From Natrinema hispanicum (GTDB lineage: Archaea; Halobacteriota; Halobacteria; Halobacteriales; Natrialbaceae), in the NCBI RefSeq assembly GCF_004217335.1, contig NZ_SHMP01000003.1, positions 558,001 to 622,000 on the forward strand: a stretch of DNA of 64,000 nt. The letters run 5' to 3'. This document shows, one piece after another, positions 51,425-59,674 of the stretch (position 1 is its first letter; the number at the start of each line of letters is the position of its first letter). The notes under the pieces are model-generated. The model worked only from the letters and a program-made list of their open reading frames with translations. It was not told where the DNA came from and did not search any database. Made by a program: the position numbers and the translations under genes.

Positions 51425-52489
51425 ATGCCGGCCCAGTCAGTGTACTTCACGGGTCCTCGCGAAGTCGAGGTTCGGGAGACGGCCGTCCCCGACCCCGGCC
51501 CGGACGAACTCAAAGTGGCGGCGACGGTATCTGCCATCAGTTCCGGGACGGAACTGTTACTCTATCGGGGCGAAATGAACCCCGAGATCACGGCGGACGA
51601 GACGCTGGAGACACTCTCGGGATCGTTCTCCTACCCGTTCCCGTACGGCTACGCGGTCGTCGGGACGGTGACCGCCGTCGGCGCGGACGTCGATCCGGCG
51701 TGGCACGGCGAGACGGTGCTCGCGTTCCATCCGCACGCCAGCGAGTTCGTCGTCGGGGTCGACGAGGTGAGCGTCGTGCCGGCCGACGTTCCACCCGCGG
51801 TGGCAGCGTTTCTCCCGAACGTCGAGACGGCGGTCAACTTGATCCTCGACGGGGAGCCTCGCATCGGCGAGCGAGCGATCGTGTTCGGCCAGGGCGTCGT
51901 GGGGCTGCTGACGACGGCACTGCTGGCCGAGACGCCGCTCTCGTCGCTCGTGACCGTCGACCGCTACGAGCAGCGACGACAGCTCTCGACGGCGTTCGGA
52001 GCCGACCGGAGCCTCGAACCCACCGAAACAGACCCGGTCGCGGCGGTCCACAAGCAGTTGGGGCCGCCCGACCGTCCGGGGTCGCCGTCCGGACGGACCG
52101 AACGGGAGCAGCTCCCACGCCGGGCGGATCTGACCTACGAACTCTCGGGCAACCCGGCGGCACTCGACGCCGCCGTCGACGCGACCGGGTACGGGGGCCG
52201 CGTCGTCGTTGGGTCGTGGTACGGGACCAAAACGGCCGAGCTATCGCTCGACGGACGATACCACCGAAGCCGAATCCGCCTGATCAGCAGTCAGGTGAGC
52301 ACCATCGCCCCGGAACGGCGCGGGCGCTGGACCGTGGCACGCCGGCTGGCGACCGCGTGGCGGCGCCTCGAGGACGTCGAGACCGGCCGCCTGGTAACCC
52401 ACCGCGTCCCGGTCGCGAACGCCCCGGAGGCCTACGAACTGCTGGACGAGCGCCCGGACGAGACGGTTCAGGTAATGTTGACGTACTGA
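51425..52489 (+). CDS. Medium-chain dehydrogenase/reductase without zinc cysteines
   Basis: 354 aa from ATG 51425, four bases after the arfA stop. The N-terminal GroES-like domain has the SAISSGTELLLYRGEMNP motif, resembling BchC-type members. The Rossmann domain has IVFGQGVVGLLTTALLAE (about residues 158-175). The protein contains no cysteine at all, so the catalytic and structural zinc sites of classical alcohol dehydrogenases are absent. An insertion rich in Pro/Gly/Arg (about 205-235) follows. It is a predicted NAD(P)-dependent oxidoreductase, substrate unknown. Position and spacing tie it to arfA and the PTPS-family gene. Confidence 0.85.
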   Translation: MPAQSVYFTGPREVEVRETAVPDPGPDELKVAATVSAISSGTELLLYRGEMNPEITADETLETLSGSFSYPFPYGYAVVGTVTAVGADVDPAWHGETVLAFHPHASEFVVGVDEVSVVPADVPPAVAAFLPNVETAVNLILDGEPRIGERAIVFGQGVVGLLTTALLAETPLSSLVTVDRYEQRRQLSTAFGADRSLEPTETDPVAAVHKQLGPPDRPGSPSGRTEREQLPRRADLTYELSGNPAALDAAVDATGYGGRVVVGSWYGTKTAELSLDGRYHRSRIRLISSQVSTIAPERRGRWTVARRLATAWRRLEDVETGRLVTHRVPVANAPEAYELLDERPDETVQVMLTY

Positions 52490-52559
52490 TCGCCTCCTGT
52501 GGCCGCCGGTCGGTTCATGCCACCCCAGATTTTAGTTCGTACATGTGGTCCGACGGGGT

Positions 52560-52937
52560 ATGTACACGGTGACAGTCACCCGCGATTTCGTCGCCCAACA
52601 CTGGCTCACGGTCCCCGACCCCGGCCCCGAAGGAGAGCTCCACTCCCATCACCTGACGGTAGAAGTCGAGGTAGAGGGCAGCCAGGTCGGGGAATACGGC
52701 TACCTCGTCGACATCGACGACCTCAAGACGGTCGTCGACGCGCTGGTCGACCGGTACCGGGACGCGACGCTCAACGACCTCCCGGAATTCGAGGGGCTCA
52801 ATCCGAGCGTGGAACACTTCTCGCGATTCTTCGCCGAGCGGGTCGCGGACGGGATCGAAACCGACCGTCTCGACGCCATCGAGGTGACGATGTGGGAAGA
52901 AGACGCAGCGGCCGCCTCCTACGCCACGACCGTCTGA
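52560..52937 (+). CDS. PTPS/QueD-family protein (6-pyruvoyltetrahydropterin synthase-like)
   Basis: 125 aa from ATG 52560. Zn-ligand histidines are recognisable in FVAQHWL near residue 14 and in HSHHL (near 33-36). VDIDDLKTVVDALV, NPSVEHFSRFF and EVTMWEE are the later family blocks. The active-site Cys that normally precedes the His pair is absent, so classical PTPS chemistry is unlikely. PTPS-family proteins act on pterins or 7-deazaguanine precursors. Here it may act on a derivative of the ArfA product; this is inference. The glycosyltransferase gene starts 5 bases after its stop. Confidence 0.88.
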   Translation: MYTVTVTRDFVAQHWLTVPDPGPEGELHSHHLTVEVEVEGSQVGEYGYLVDIDDLKTVVDALVDRYRDATLNDLPEFEGLNPSVEHFSRFFAERVADGIETDRLDAIEVTMWEEDAAAASYATTV

Positions 52938-52941
52938 TTCG

Positions 52942-54030
52942 ATGCGGCTGGGGCTGGTCGTCTACGACGGGCTCGAGGGAACGTCCGGCGGCTATCGCTA
53001 CGATCGACGGCTCGTAACGGGGCTCCGCGAGCGGGGCCACGAGGTCGCAGTCGTCTCGATCCCGCGGGAGAGGTACGGCCGGAACCTGCTCGCCAACCTC
53101 TCTCCAACGGTCGCCGCCGACCTGGCTGCCCTCGAGGTCGACGTGCTGTTACAAGACGAGCTCTGTCACCCGTCGCTCATCCGGCACAACCGCCGGCGCG
53201 ACGACGCCACGCCGGTGGTCGCCATCGTCCACCACCTCCGGTGTCAGGAGCCGCGGGCAGCATGGCAAAACGCGTTCTACAGGGCGATCGAGCAGCGCTA
53301 TCTCGAGACCGTCGATGCCTTCGTGTACAATAGCGAGACGACCCGGGAGACCGTCGAGGAACTCGTCGGTCCGACGACGGGCGTCGTCGCGCCACCCGGC
53401 GGTGACCACGTTGATCCGGGAATCACGCGGACGAGGATCCGCACGCGTGCTCACGAACCGGGACCGCTTCGAATCGTCTTCGTGGGCACGCTCATCGAAC
53501 GGAAGGGGCTCCACACGCTGCTCCGAGGACTGGCCGCCCGTCCGGCCGGCGAATGGACCCTGACCGTCGTCGGCGACCCGACGGTCGATCCGGAGTACGT
53601 CCGCCGGATCGACCGGCTTGTCGACACCCTGGGCGTCGAGGAGTCGGTGACGATTGCGGGCCGCCTACGCGATGCGGCGCTGTCGTCGACGCTCCGGGAG
53701 GGACACCTCCTCGCCGTGCCCTCTGGCTACGAGGGGTTCGGCATCGTCTACCTCGAGGGGATGGGATTCGGACTGCCGGCGCTCGCCTCGACCGCCGGCG
53801 GCGCAAGCGAGGTCGTAACCGACGGGGAGACGGGGGTGCTGGTGCCGCCGGACGAACCGCCGGCCGTCACCGAGGCGGTGGGTTCGCTCGCGGCCGACCG
53901 CGAACGCCTTGCCGAGATGGGAGTTGCCGCTCGGGACGCCTACGACGCCCACCCGACCTGGAGCGACACCGTCGACCGCGTCGCGTCGTTTACGGCGACT
54001 CTCTGCAAGCCCGCAGAACCGTTCCCGTGA
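52942..54030 (+). CDS. GT4-family glycosyltransferase
   Basis: 362 aa. GT-B fold with N-terminal RLGLVVYDGLEGTSGGYRYDRRLVTGLRERGHEV. The C-terminal nucleotide-sugar site includes LRIVFVGTLIERKGLHTLLRGL, SVTIAGRLRDAALSSTLREGHLLAVPSGYEGFGIVYLEGMGFGLPALASTAGGASEVV, including the E-x7-E (EGFGIVYLE) motif. It transfers a sugar, with acceptor unknown. In this cluster it could glycosylate a pterin- or flavin-like product, or a lipid or protein. It is immediately downstream of the PTPS-family gene (4-base gap). Confidence 0.9.
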   Translation: MRLGLVVYDGLEGTSGGYRYDRRLVTGLRERGHEVAVVSIPRERYGRNLLANLSPTVAADLAALEVDVLLQDELCHPSLIRHNRRRDDATPVVAIVHHLRCQEPRAAWQNAFYRAIEQRYLETVDAFVYNSETTRETVEELVGPTTGVVAPPGGDHVDPGITRTRIRTRAHEPGPLRIVFVGTLIERKGLHTLLRGLAARPAGEWTLTVVGDPTVDPEYVRRIDRLVDTLGVEESVTIAGRLRDAALSSTLREGHLLAVPSGYEGFGIVYLEGMGFGLPALASTAGGASEVVTDGETGVLVPPDEPPAVTEAVGSLAADRERLAEMGVAARDAYDAHPTWSDTVDRVASFTATLCKPAEPFP

Positions 54031-54073
54031 CGGCCGGACTTAACCCGCCAGGAGTTGACGGGCCGATAGAGGC

Positions 54074-54997
54074 GTGACAGAACCCGATCACTACTCGTTC
54101 CGTCGCTACCTCGATGCCAAGCGGACCGTCGACCGGCGCGCTCGGAACCGACGCGTCGCGGACGCGTTCCGCCGGGGACTCGAGGGGGTCGACGAGCCCG
54201 TCGACCTCTGCGAGGTCGGAGCTGGGACGGGCGCGATGGTCGAAACGATCCTCGAGTGGACGGCCGACACGGAGGTCCGGTACACGGCCATCGACGCCGA
54301 CCCGACCCTCGTCGAGGCCGCCACGGAGGGGGTCGCAGACCGCGTCGCGGACCGGGGCCACGATCCGGACCGCTCGGACGGGGTGCTCCGCATCGGCCGC
54401 GACGAGACTCCGTTCGAAGTCGAGTTCCGCGCCGAGGACGCGCTCGCACACCTGGCGGCCCACAAAGAGACGTACGACGTCGTCGTCGCCCAGGCCTTCC
54501 TCGATCTGACGGACGTGCGGGCGGCGCTAGAGACGGTCGCGGACGGGCTTCGCCCGGGCGGCGTCGCCTACTTCCCGATCACGTTCGATGGCGTGACGTC
54601 GCTGTTACCGCCGGTCGACGCTGAACTCGAGAGCCACATTGAACGGCGATTTCACCGCCGGATGGATACGACCGAGAAAGTCGGCGGCGAGACGGGCGAC
54701 AGTACCGCCGGCCGCCACCTCCTCACTGCGGTCCCGGCGACTGGCGGCCGGGTCATCGCGGCCGGCGGCTCCGACTGGGTGGTCCGGCCAACCGACGGCG
54801 GCTACGAGGGCGACGAAGCGTACTTCCTCCATCACATCGTCGACACCATCGAGTCCGCACTCGCGGCCGACGGGACGATAGACGCCGGGCAGTTGCGCGC
54901 GTGGGCGGCGGCCCGCCACGAACAGATCGAAGCGGGGGAACTCGTCTACCTCGCCCACCAGCTAGACGTCCTCACCCGGTGGCCGGGGTCAGCGTAG
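54074..54997 (+). CDS. SAM-dependent methyltransferase (class I)
   Basis: 307 aa from GTG 54074. Motif I is DLCEVGAGTGAMVETILEW (about residues 44-60). The following YTAIDADPTLVEAAT and an acidic VVAQAFLDLTD/VADGLRPGGVAYFPI (motifs III-IV) complete the Rossmann core. The C-terminal ~120 residues (from ESHIERRFHRRM) form an extra domain typical of small-molecule methyltransferases. Substrate unknown. It ends the arfA-led cluster, 43 bases after the glycosyltransferase stop. Confidence 0.88.
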   Translation: MTEPDHYSFRRYLDAKRTVDRRARNRRVADAFRRGLEGVDEPVDLCEVGAGTGAMVETILEWTADTEVRYTAIDADPTLVEAATEGVADRVADRGHDPDRSDGVLRIGRDETPFEVEFRAEDALAHLAAHKETYDVVVAQAFLDLTDVRAALETVADGLRPGGVAYFPITFDGVTSLLPPVDAELESHIERRFHRRMDTTEKVGGETGDSTAGRHLLTAVPATGGRVIAAGGSDWVVRPTDGGYEGDEAYFLHHIVDTIESALAADGTIDAGQLRAWAAARHEQIEAGELVYLAHQLDVLTRWPGSA

Positions 54998-55030
54998 CCG
55001 ACGAACCGTTCCGACAGCGGCCCCCGTCCG

Positions 55031-55040
55031 GTTATACGTC
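55031..55040 (+). promoter_or_regulatory. TATA box of the 84-aa gene
   Basis: gttatacgtc, centre about 29 bp before ATG 55063, giving a leaderless transcript and separating this gene from the arfA cluster. Confidence 0.6.
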
Positions 55041-55062
55041 GCTCGCCCTCGTAGCTCGAGCC

Positions 55063-55317
55063 ATGCACTGGAAACGCCGACGCGACCTCGAGGGTGGAAA
55101 AGAACTGGGTGTCTGGCTCCTCGTCGACGACGACGGCACGGTCGACGAGGAACTGTACGTCGAGACCCACGAGTACCGCGGTGGGGGGTTCGACGTCTAC
55201 ACCGCCACTCCCGACGGGGAATGGACACAGGAGGGCGAGTTCGGGGACGTCGAGGCCGCCTTCGAGCAGGCGCTCGACGTGCTCGAAGAGAGTCACCATC
55301 CGCTGGAGGACCTGTAG
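55063..55317 (+). CDS. Conserved haloarchaeal protein, 84 aa
   Basis: MHWKRRRDLEGGKELGVWLLVDDDGTVDEELYVETHEYRGGGFDVYTATPDGEWTQEGEFGDVEAAFEQALDVLEESHHP. It is a compact mixed alpha/beta sequence with no signal or membrane region; function not recognised. Its own TATA box marks it as a separate unit. It converges on the HhH-MutS gene, with 24 bases between the stop codons. Confidence 0.65.
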   Translation: MHWKRRRDLEGGKELGVWLLVDDDGTVDEELYVETHEYRGGGFDVYTATPDGEWTQEGEFGDVEAAFEQALDVLEESHHPLEDL

Positions 55318-55341
55318 CCGTCCGGGGAGGAGACGCGAACG

Positions 55342-57327
55342 CTACTCGAACTTCTCCAACAAGTCCCCGTAGAACGCGCTGTCGTGTTCACCCGCCAGCT
55401 TCTCGACGATCAGCTCCGGTGTCGACCGCGCCAGATGGTCTTTGACCGGCGAGCGATTGACCTCGAGTTCGCCATCGACGAGGCCGACGGCTTCGATGCC
55501 GTCGACGGTCACGTCGAAGGCGGCCATCTCGCGGATCTCGCCCGCGAGGTGTGAGACGAATACCGCCGTCGCACCGTTCTCAGAAAGCGCCTCCAAGATA
55601 CCGGCGATGATCTTCGCCGACGCGCCGGGCTCAGTGATACTCTCGAGTTCGTCGACTAACACGAGCGAGCCCTCGCCGCCCTGTGCGAGGTCGGCGAACT
55701 CGCGAACGGTCGACTCGAACGCGCCCGCATCCAGCGTTCCCTGGGTCTTGGCGTGGTAGTGAAGGTCGTCAAACCGCCGCAGGCGCACGCGCTCGGCGGG
55801 GACGGGCAGTCCCATGTGGGCCAACACGACCACGCTCGCGACCAGATCAAGCGTGGAGGTCTTTCCGCCGCTGTTGACCCCCGAGAGCAGGGCAACGCCC
55901 GAGACAGCGTAGTCGACGGGATCGATGCGCTCGAGCGGTTCGTCGAGCAGCGGGGAGCGACCGCCCACGATGTCGAAGCCGACAGCGTCGGCCGAGTCGA
56001 CGAACGCCGGCATCACGCAGTCGAAGTCATCGGCAAACCGGGCAATTGCGAGTTCGACGTCCAGCTCGAGGGCGTCACGGACGAGCTGGCGGGCTCCCTC
56101 GCGCTGGTCGGCCAAGTCGGCCGCGAGCTCGCGTTTGAGCCGTCCCGCGCGGCGCTCCTTGGCCGCCGTGAGTTCCTCGCGCAGCCGACCGACGACGTCC
56201 TCGTCGCGCTCGACTGGAAACGTGGGCTCGTCGCCGAACGCACGACGGGCGATCTCGGCCTCACCGGCCTCGAGATCGAGGGCATCGATAAGGTGCTCGC
56301 GGGCCGCATCGACTGCCACAGCGTACTCGTCCGCGAGTTCGCGAGACAGCAGTGAGTCGACGCCGGCCCCGCGCTCGACCAACGAGAGGAGGTCCGACCC
56401 CTCGATGGTGACGTCCTGTTCGCGGATCGCCTCCCGGAGCTGGTCGTTGGCGACGCTCTCGGCTGCACTCGCGGCCGCGTCCAGATCGTCGACTGCCGTC
56501 GTCAACCGATCGAGTTCGTCATCGCCCGCGACCGTGCCGTCCTCGGCCAGCCGCGAGAGCCCATCCTCGAGCGCCGCGAGATCGCAGGGGGCCTCGAGAT
56601 CCGCGGCGCGGTGGACCGCGATGGCAGCCTGGAGCCGATCGCGGTTGCGCGCAAAGAACGCAAGCGGCCGTTCGGGGACGACCTCGGCCGGGTTCTCGAG
56701 CGCGTCGGGACGGACCTGCACGTCTCCATCAAGTGCGACGCCGGCAAAGGACTCGTCGAGGGCGATCACTGTCGCGTAGCCACGTGCAAGTTCCGCCAGC
56801 CCCTGTGTGTCCTCGACGACCTCGACGGAGAGCTCCGGGATCGCCTCGCGGGCCTCGCTGTAGCGTTCGGCGTCGGTCGTCGCCAGACAGCGCTCGCGGA
56901 CCCGCACGTCGCCGGGGTCGCGAAGGAGTTCGACGCCCTCGAGTGCCTCGAGGACGTCGGGGTCGGGGTCGCGCTCGAGTGCCTCCCGAGCGAACGCCTG
57001 CACCTCGTCGATACGCGAGCGCCGCGGGCTCGGATAGAGCGTCTCGAGTCGCTGGGCGGCGTAATCGGTAACAGTGCGGTCTTTGAGCAGGCCGAGGACC
57101 TCGCGGTAGATCTCGCGGGCGCGGTCGGTCGCGAGGAAGCCACCCGGATCATCGTGCTCGAGCCGGATCGCCCCCCGTGCGATGCGGGCGGCCCGGCCCT
57201 GAGAGATCCCCGGCGCGGTCGCAAGCGTCGCCACATCGCCCGCCCGCAGCGCGCGCTCGGGATCGTCGAGAGCAGCGAGCGCGCGAGCCGTCTTCTCGCC
57301 GACGCCCGGAATCGACTCGAGGTCCAT
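55342..57327 (-). CDS. MutS-family ATPase with N-terminal helix-hairpin-helix (MutS5b type)
   Basis: 661 aa. N-terminal HhH: LESIPGVGEKTARALAAL. The middle is a long coiled coil (LREELTAAKERRAGRLKRELAADLADQREGARQL and similar), which corresponds to the MutS clamp/lever. C-terminal ATPase: Walker A GVNSGGKTSTL, then FDDLHYHAKTQGTLDAGAFESTVREFADL, and Walker B SLVLVDELESI. There is no mismatch-recognition domain and no Smr nuclease domain. It is a MutS2-like architecture of archaea, which may suppress recombination or process DNA structures rather than mismatches. Convergent with the 84-aa gene. Confidence 0.88.
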   Translation of the reverse strand: MDLESIPGVGEKTARALAALDDPERALRAGDVATLATAPGISQGRAARIARGAIRLEHDDPGGFLATDRAREIYREVLGLLKDRTVTDYAAQRLETLYPSPRRSRIDEVQAFAREALERDPDPDVLEALEGVELLRDPGDVRVRERCLATTDAERYSEAREAIPELSVEVVEDTQGLAELARGYATVIALDESFAGVALDGDVQVRPDALENPAEVVPERPLAFFARNRDRLQAAIAVHRAADLEAPCDLAALEDGLSRLAEDGTVAGDDELDRLTTAVDDLDAAASAAESVANDQLREAIREQDVTIEGSDLLSLVERGAGVDSLLSRELADEYAVAVDAAREHLIDALDLEAGEAEIARRAFGDEPTFPVERDEDVVGRLREELTAAKERRAGRLKRELAADLADQREGARQLVRDALELDVELAIARFADDFDCVMPAFVDSADAVGFDIVGGRSPLLDEPLERIDPVDYAVSGVALLSGVNSGGKTSTLDLVASVVVLAHMGLPVPAERVRLRRFDDLHYHAKTQGTLDAGAFESTVREFADLAQGGEGSLVLVDELESITEPGASAKIIAGILEALSENGATAVFVSHLAGEIREMAAFDVTVDGIEAVGLVDGELEVNRSPVKDHLARSTPELIVEKLAGEHDSAFYGDLLEKFE

Positions 57328-57570
57328 GTCTCGAGGTGCGTATCAAACCGAAGCGAGAAAAAGTTCCCGCCCGGATCGGTCGGATTCGGCCCGACCAGCC
57401 GTATGTGAGATGTGCCGACATCCCCCGTAGCATGGACTGACAGCGGTGTCGAGGGTTTATACGGACACGTGACTAGCGTCCGGACGTGCAACCGAAACGG
57501 CAGCCTGAATGGCCCGATCGGGGACAGTGGCAGCGAACGGACCCACATCAGGACCGACCGACCCGAACGC

Positions 57571-58530
57571 ATGGAGTATGAACGTTCGGACGCGGTCGAC
57601 GACCGCCTCGAGTGGCTGCGGACCTACGGCTACGGGCTCTGTATGGGAACGGCAGACGCCCTGCCCGGCGTCTCCGGTGGCACCGTCGCGCTGTTGCTCG
57701 GCTTCTATGGCCGGCTGATCGCCGCGGTCACCGCGTTTACGCCCTGGCGGGCGGCCGCCGTGCTCCGGGGCTACCATCCCGACCGGCGGACGAAAGCACG
57801 GGAAGCGCTGCTCGAGCTGGATTTGGGATTCTTACTTCCGCTCGGCGTCGGCATCATCACCGCGGTCGTCGTTGTCGCCGACGCCGTCTCGTCGCTGGCA
57901 CAGTCTCATCCGGTCGCGATGTTCGGCTTCTTTACCGGCCTGATCGCCGCCTCAGTGATCACGCTCGGTCGAAGTCTCACGATCGACTCGCCGACACACA
58001 TCGGCGTCGCGGTGACGGGAGCCAGCCTTGCGTTGCTGGTCGCCGCCGACATCGTCTCGCTGCCCGGAAGCGGCCCGATGGTGATCGTCCTCGCCGGTGC
58101 GATCGCCGTCAGCGCGATGATTCTGCCAGGGATCTCGGGATCGCTAATCTTGATCCTGCTCGGTCAGTACGTCTTCCTCTCGTCGGAACTGAGCGCGTTC
58201 GTTCACGCGCTGGGTGACCTGCTCAGCGGCGGCTCGCTGGCGGCCGTCACCGATCCGGGAACGACCGTGGTGCTGTTCGTCGTCGGTGGTGCTACCGGTC
58301 TCCTCACGATCGCCCGCGTCGTCCGCATCGCATTAGATCGCCACCGCGGGCTCACGCTCGTCTTCCTCGTGAGCCTCATCGCCGGCTCGGTGCCTGCTCC
58401 CCTGACCAACATCGCCAAGACACACGCGTGGACGACGGAAATCATAACGCTGACTGCCGCATGGGCGGTCGTCGGTGCGATCGCGCTGTTCGGCCTCGAG
58501 TATCTCGTCGGCGGCTTCGAACCGGAGTAA
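57571..58530 (+). CDS. DUF368 polyprenyl-phosphate translocase (PopT-like)
   Basis: 319 aa from ATG 57571; the open frame begins at 57412. It has about eight membrane segments. The family motifs are GYGLCMGTADALPGVSGGTVALLLGFY near residue 20 and SAMILPGISGSLILILLGQYVFL later, two inverted copies of the P-G-(V/I)-S-G signature. DUF368 (PopT) recycles undecaprenyl phosphate across the bacterial membrane; in archaea it likely handles dolichyl phosphate used in N-glycosylation. A TATA-like ggtttatacgg at 57454-57464 would imply a leader of about 85 nt, so the start is not fully settled. Confidence 0.88.
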   Translation: MEYERSDAVDDRLEWLRTYGYGLCMGTADALPGVSGGTVALLLGFYGRLIAAVTAFTPWRAAAVLRGYHPDRRTKAREALLELDLGFLLPLGVGIITAVVVVADAVSSLAQSHPVAMFGFFTGLIAASVITLGRSLTIDSPTHIGVAVTGASLALLVAADIVSLPGSGPMVIVLAGAIAVSAMILPGISGSLILILLGQYVFLSSELSAFVHALGDLLSGGSLAAVTDPGTTVVLFVVGGATGLLTIARVVRIALDRHRGLTLVFLVSLIAGSVPAPLTNIAKTHAWTTEIITLTAAWAVVGAIALFGLEYLVGGFEPE

Positions 58531-58536
58531 CGCCGC

Positions 58537-58863
58537 TCAGTCGCCGAGATCGGCGTTCTCGAAGCGCTCGTTCGCGAGGTCGTCGATCAGTTCCTCGACT
58601 GATTCCTGTTTATCGTCGTCTATGTCGTCGATCGCGCCAACGCCGTGGCCGCCGCTTTTGGCCGTCTGCAAGGCGTTCTTGTTGAGGTCGCCGTCGGGCT
58701 CGACCACCGGCAGCTTGAGGTCAGTGAAGTTCTCCGGTGGGAATCCCGACGCCGAGAGGAGGAAGTGACCAGCGATCTCGCCCAGATCGTCGGTGTCGAA
58801 GTCCTCGAGTCGTGGGTCGTCCCATTCCTCGGTCGTCGTCCCCGAAACGTCGGGTTCGTGCAT
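58537..58863 (-). CDS. Hypothetical acidic haloarchaeal protein, 108 aa
   Basis: From ATG 58863: MHEPDVSGTTTEEWDDPRLEDFDTDDLGEIAGHFLLSASGFPPENFTDLKLPVVEPDGDLNKNALQTAKSGGHGVGAIDDIDDDKQESVEELIDDLANERFENADLGD. Very acidic. The central piece FPPENFTDLKLPVVEPDGDLNKNALQTAKSGGHGVGAI looks like a small alpha/beta unit. I do not recognise it. It ends 6 bases after the DUF368 stop, converging. Confidence 0.7.
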   Translation of the reverse strand: MHEPDVSGTTTEEWDDPRLEDFDTDDLGEIAGHFLLSASGFPPENFTDLKLPVVEPDGDLNKNALQTAKSGGHGVGAIDDIDDDKQESVEELIDDLANERFENADLGD

Positions 58864-58967
58864 CGAGTAGTCAGTCACGGAAGGGGCTAGGCGACGGCGG
58901 ACAATCGGCGTCCGGCTTGCGTGTTCAGCCACCTCGAGCCTGCGTCACGGACAACGATGGGCGACAA

Positions 58968-59528
58968 TCAGTTGCCACCGGCGTACTCGTACTCTCGCTC
59001 GGGATCCTCGACGCCCTCGGTTCGGGAGCCGACCCAGGCACCCAGCGAGAGGCCGTACACGAGGTGGCCGACGTGGAACAGTGCGAGTTCGTCAGCCTCG
59101 AGGCGGATGTCGAGCAGTCCCTGCAACACGACCTGTACGCCAAAAGCGGACAGGGCCAGCCCGTAGATCGATCCCCAGACGAGGCCGCGCTGTTCGGGTT
59201 CGATCGATCGGCCCGCATCGTACAGGGAAAACAACACGCCGAAGATCACACCTGAACTGATCCCGTATAGCAGGTGCAGGGCGAGGGCGGCAATCGAGTG
59301 GTCGTCTGGATCGCCGCCGGCGACGTACTGTGACCAGAAGTTCGCCGACGGGGGCAGTGATCGCAAAAGCGGCAGGCGAAACGCGGTCATAATGAGCGTC
59401 GCAACGAACCCACCCTGGACCCCGCGAACGACGGCGTCGGCGATATGCTCCTCGCGTGAGTGTTCGTCTACGTCTTCAGTATGCCCCTCGGTCTCGGAAA
59501 GCGATCGGAGGCGGTCGACAAGAATCAT
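58968..59528 (-). CDS. Multi-pass membrane protein, 186 aa
   Basis: Hydrophobic segments at about residues 36-58 (GVQGGFVATLIMTAFRLPLL), 80-102 (IAALALHLLYGISSGVIFGVLFSLY), 118-138 (VWGSIYGLALSAFGVQVVLQGL) and 150-168 (ALFHVGHLVYGLSLGAWVGS) suggest four membrane passes. Conserved His residues in LHLLYG and FHVGHLVYG are notable. Function not recognised. Separate from neighbours. Confidence 0.7.
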   Translation of the reverse strand: MILVDRLRSLSETEGHTEDVDEHSREEHIADAVVRGVQGGFVATLIMTAFRLPLLRSLPPSANFWSQYVAGGDPDDHSIAALALHLLYGISSGVIFGVLFSLYDAGRSIEPEQRGLVWGSIYGLALSAFGVQVVLQGLLDIRLEADELALFHVGHLVYGLSLGAWVGSRTEGVEDPEREYEYAGGN

Positions 59529-59674
59529 GGTCGTCTCAGCAGCCCTACGCCGGACGACACCTTAACCGCCGGGCGCGCTGCTGACTGCATCCGTGGCCGT
59601 GTCGGCGACAAACGAGCGGGACCGCACGGCATCGTGACAACGTCCTTTTGACCGCGCGGCCCGAACGACGGTCC

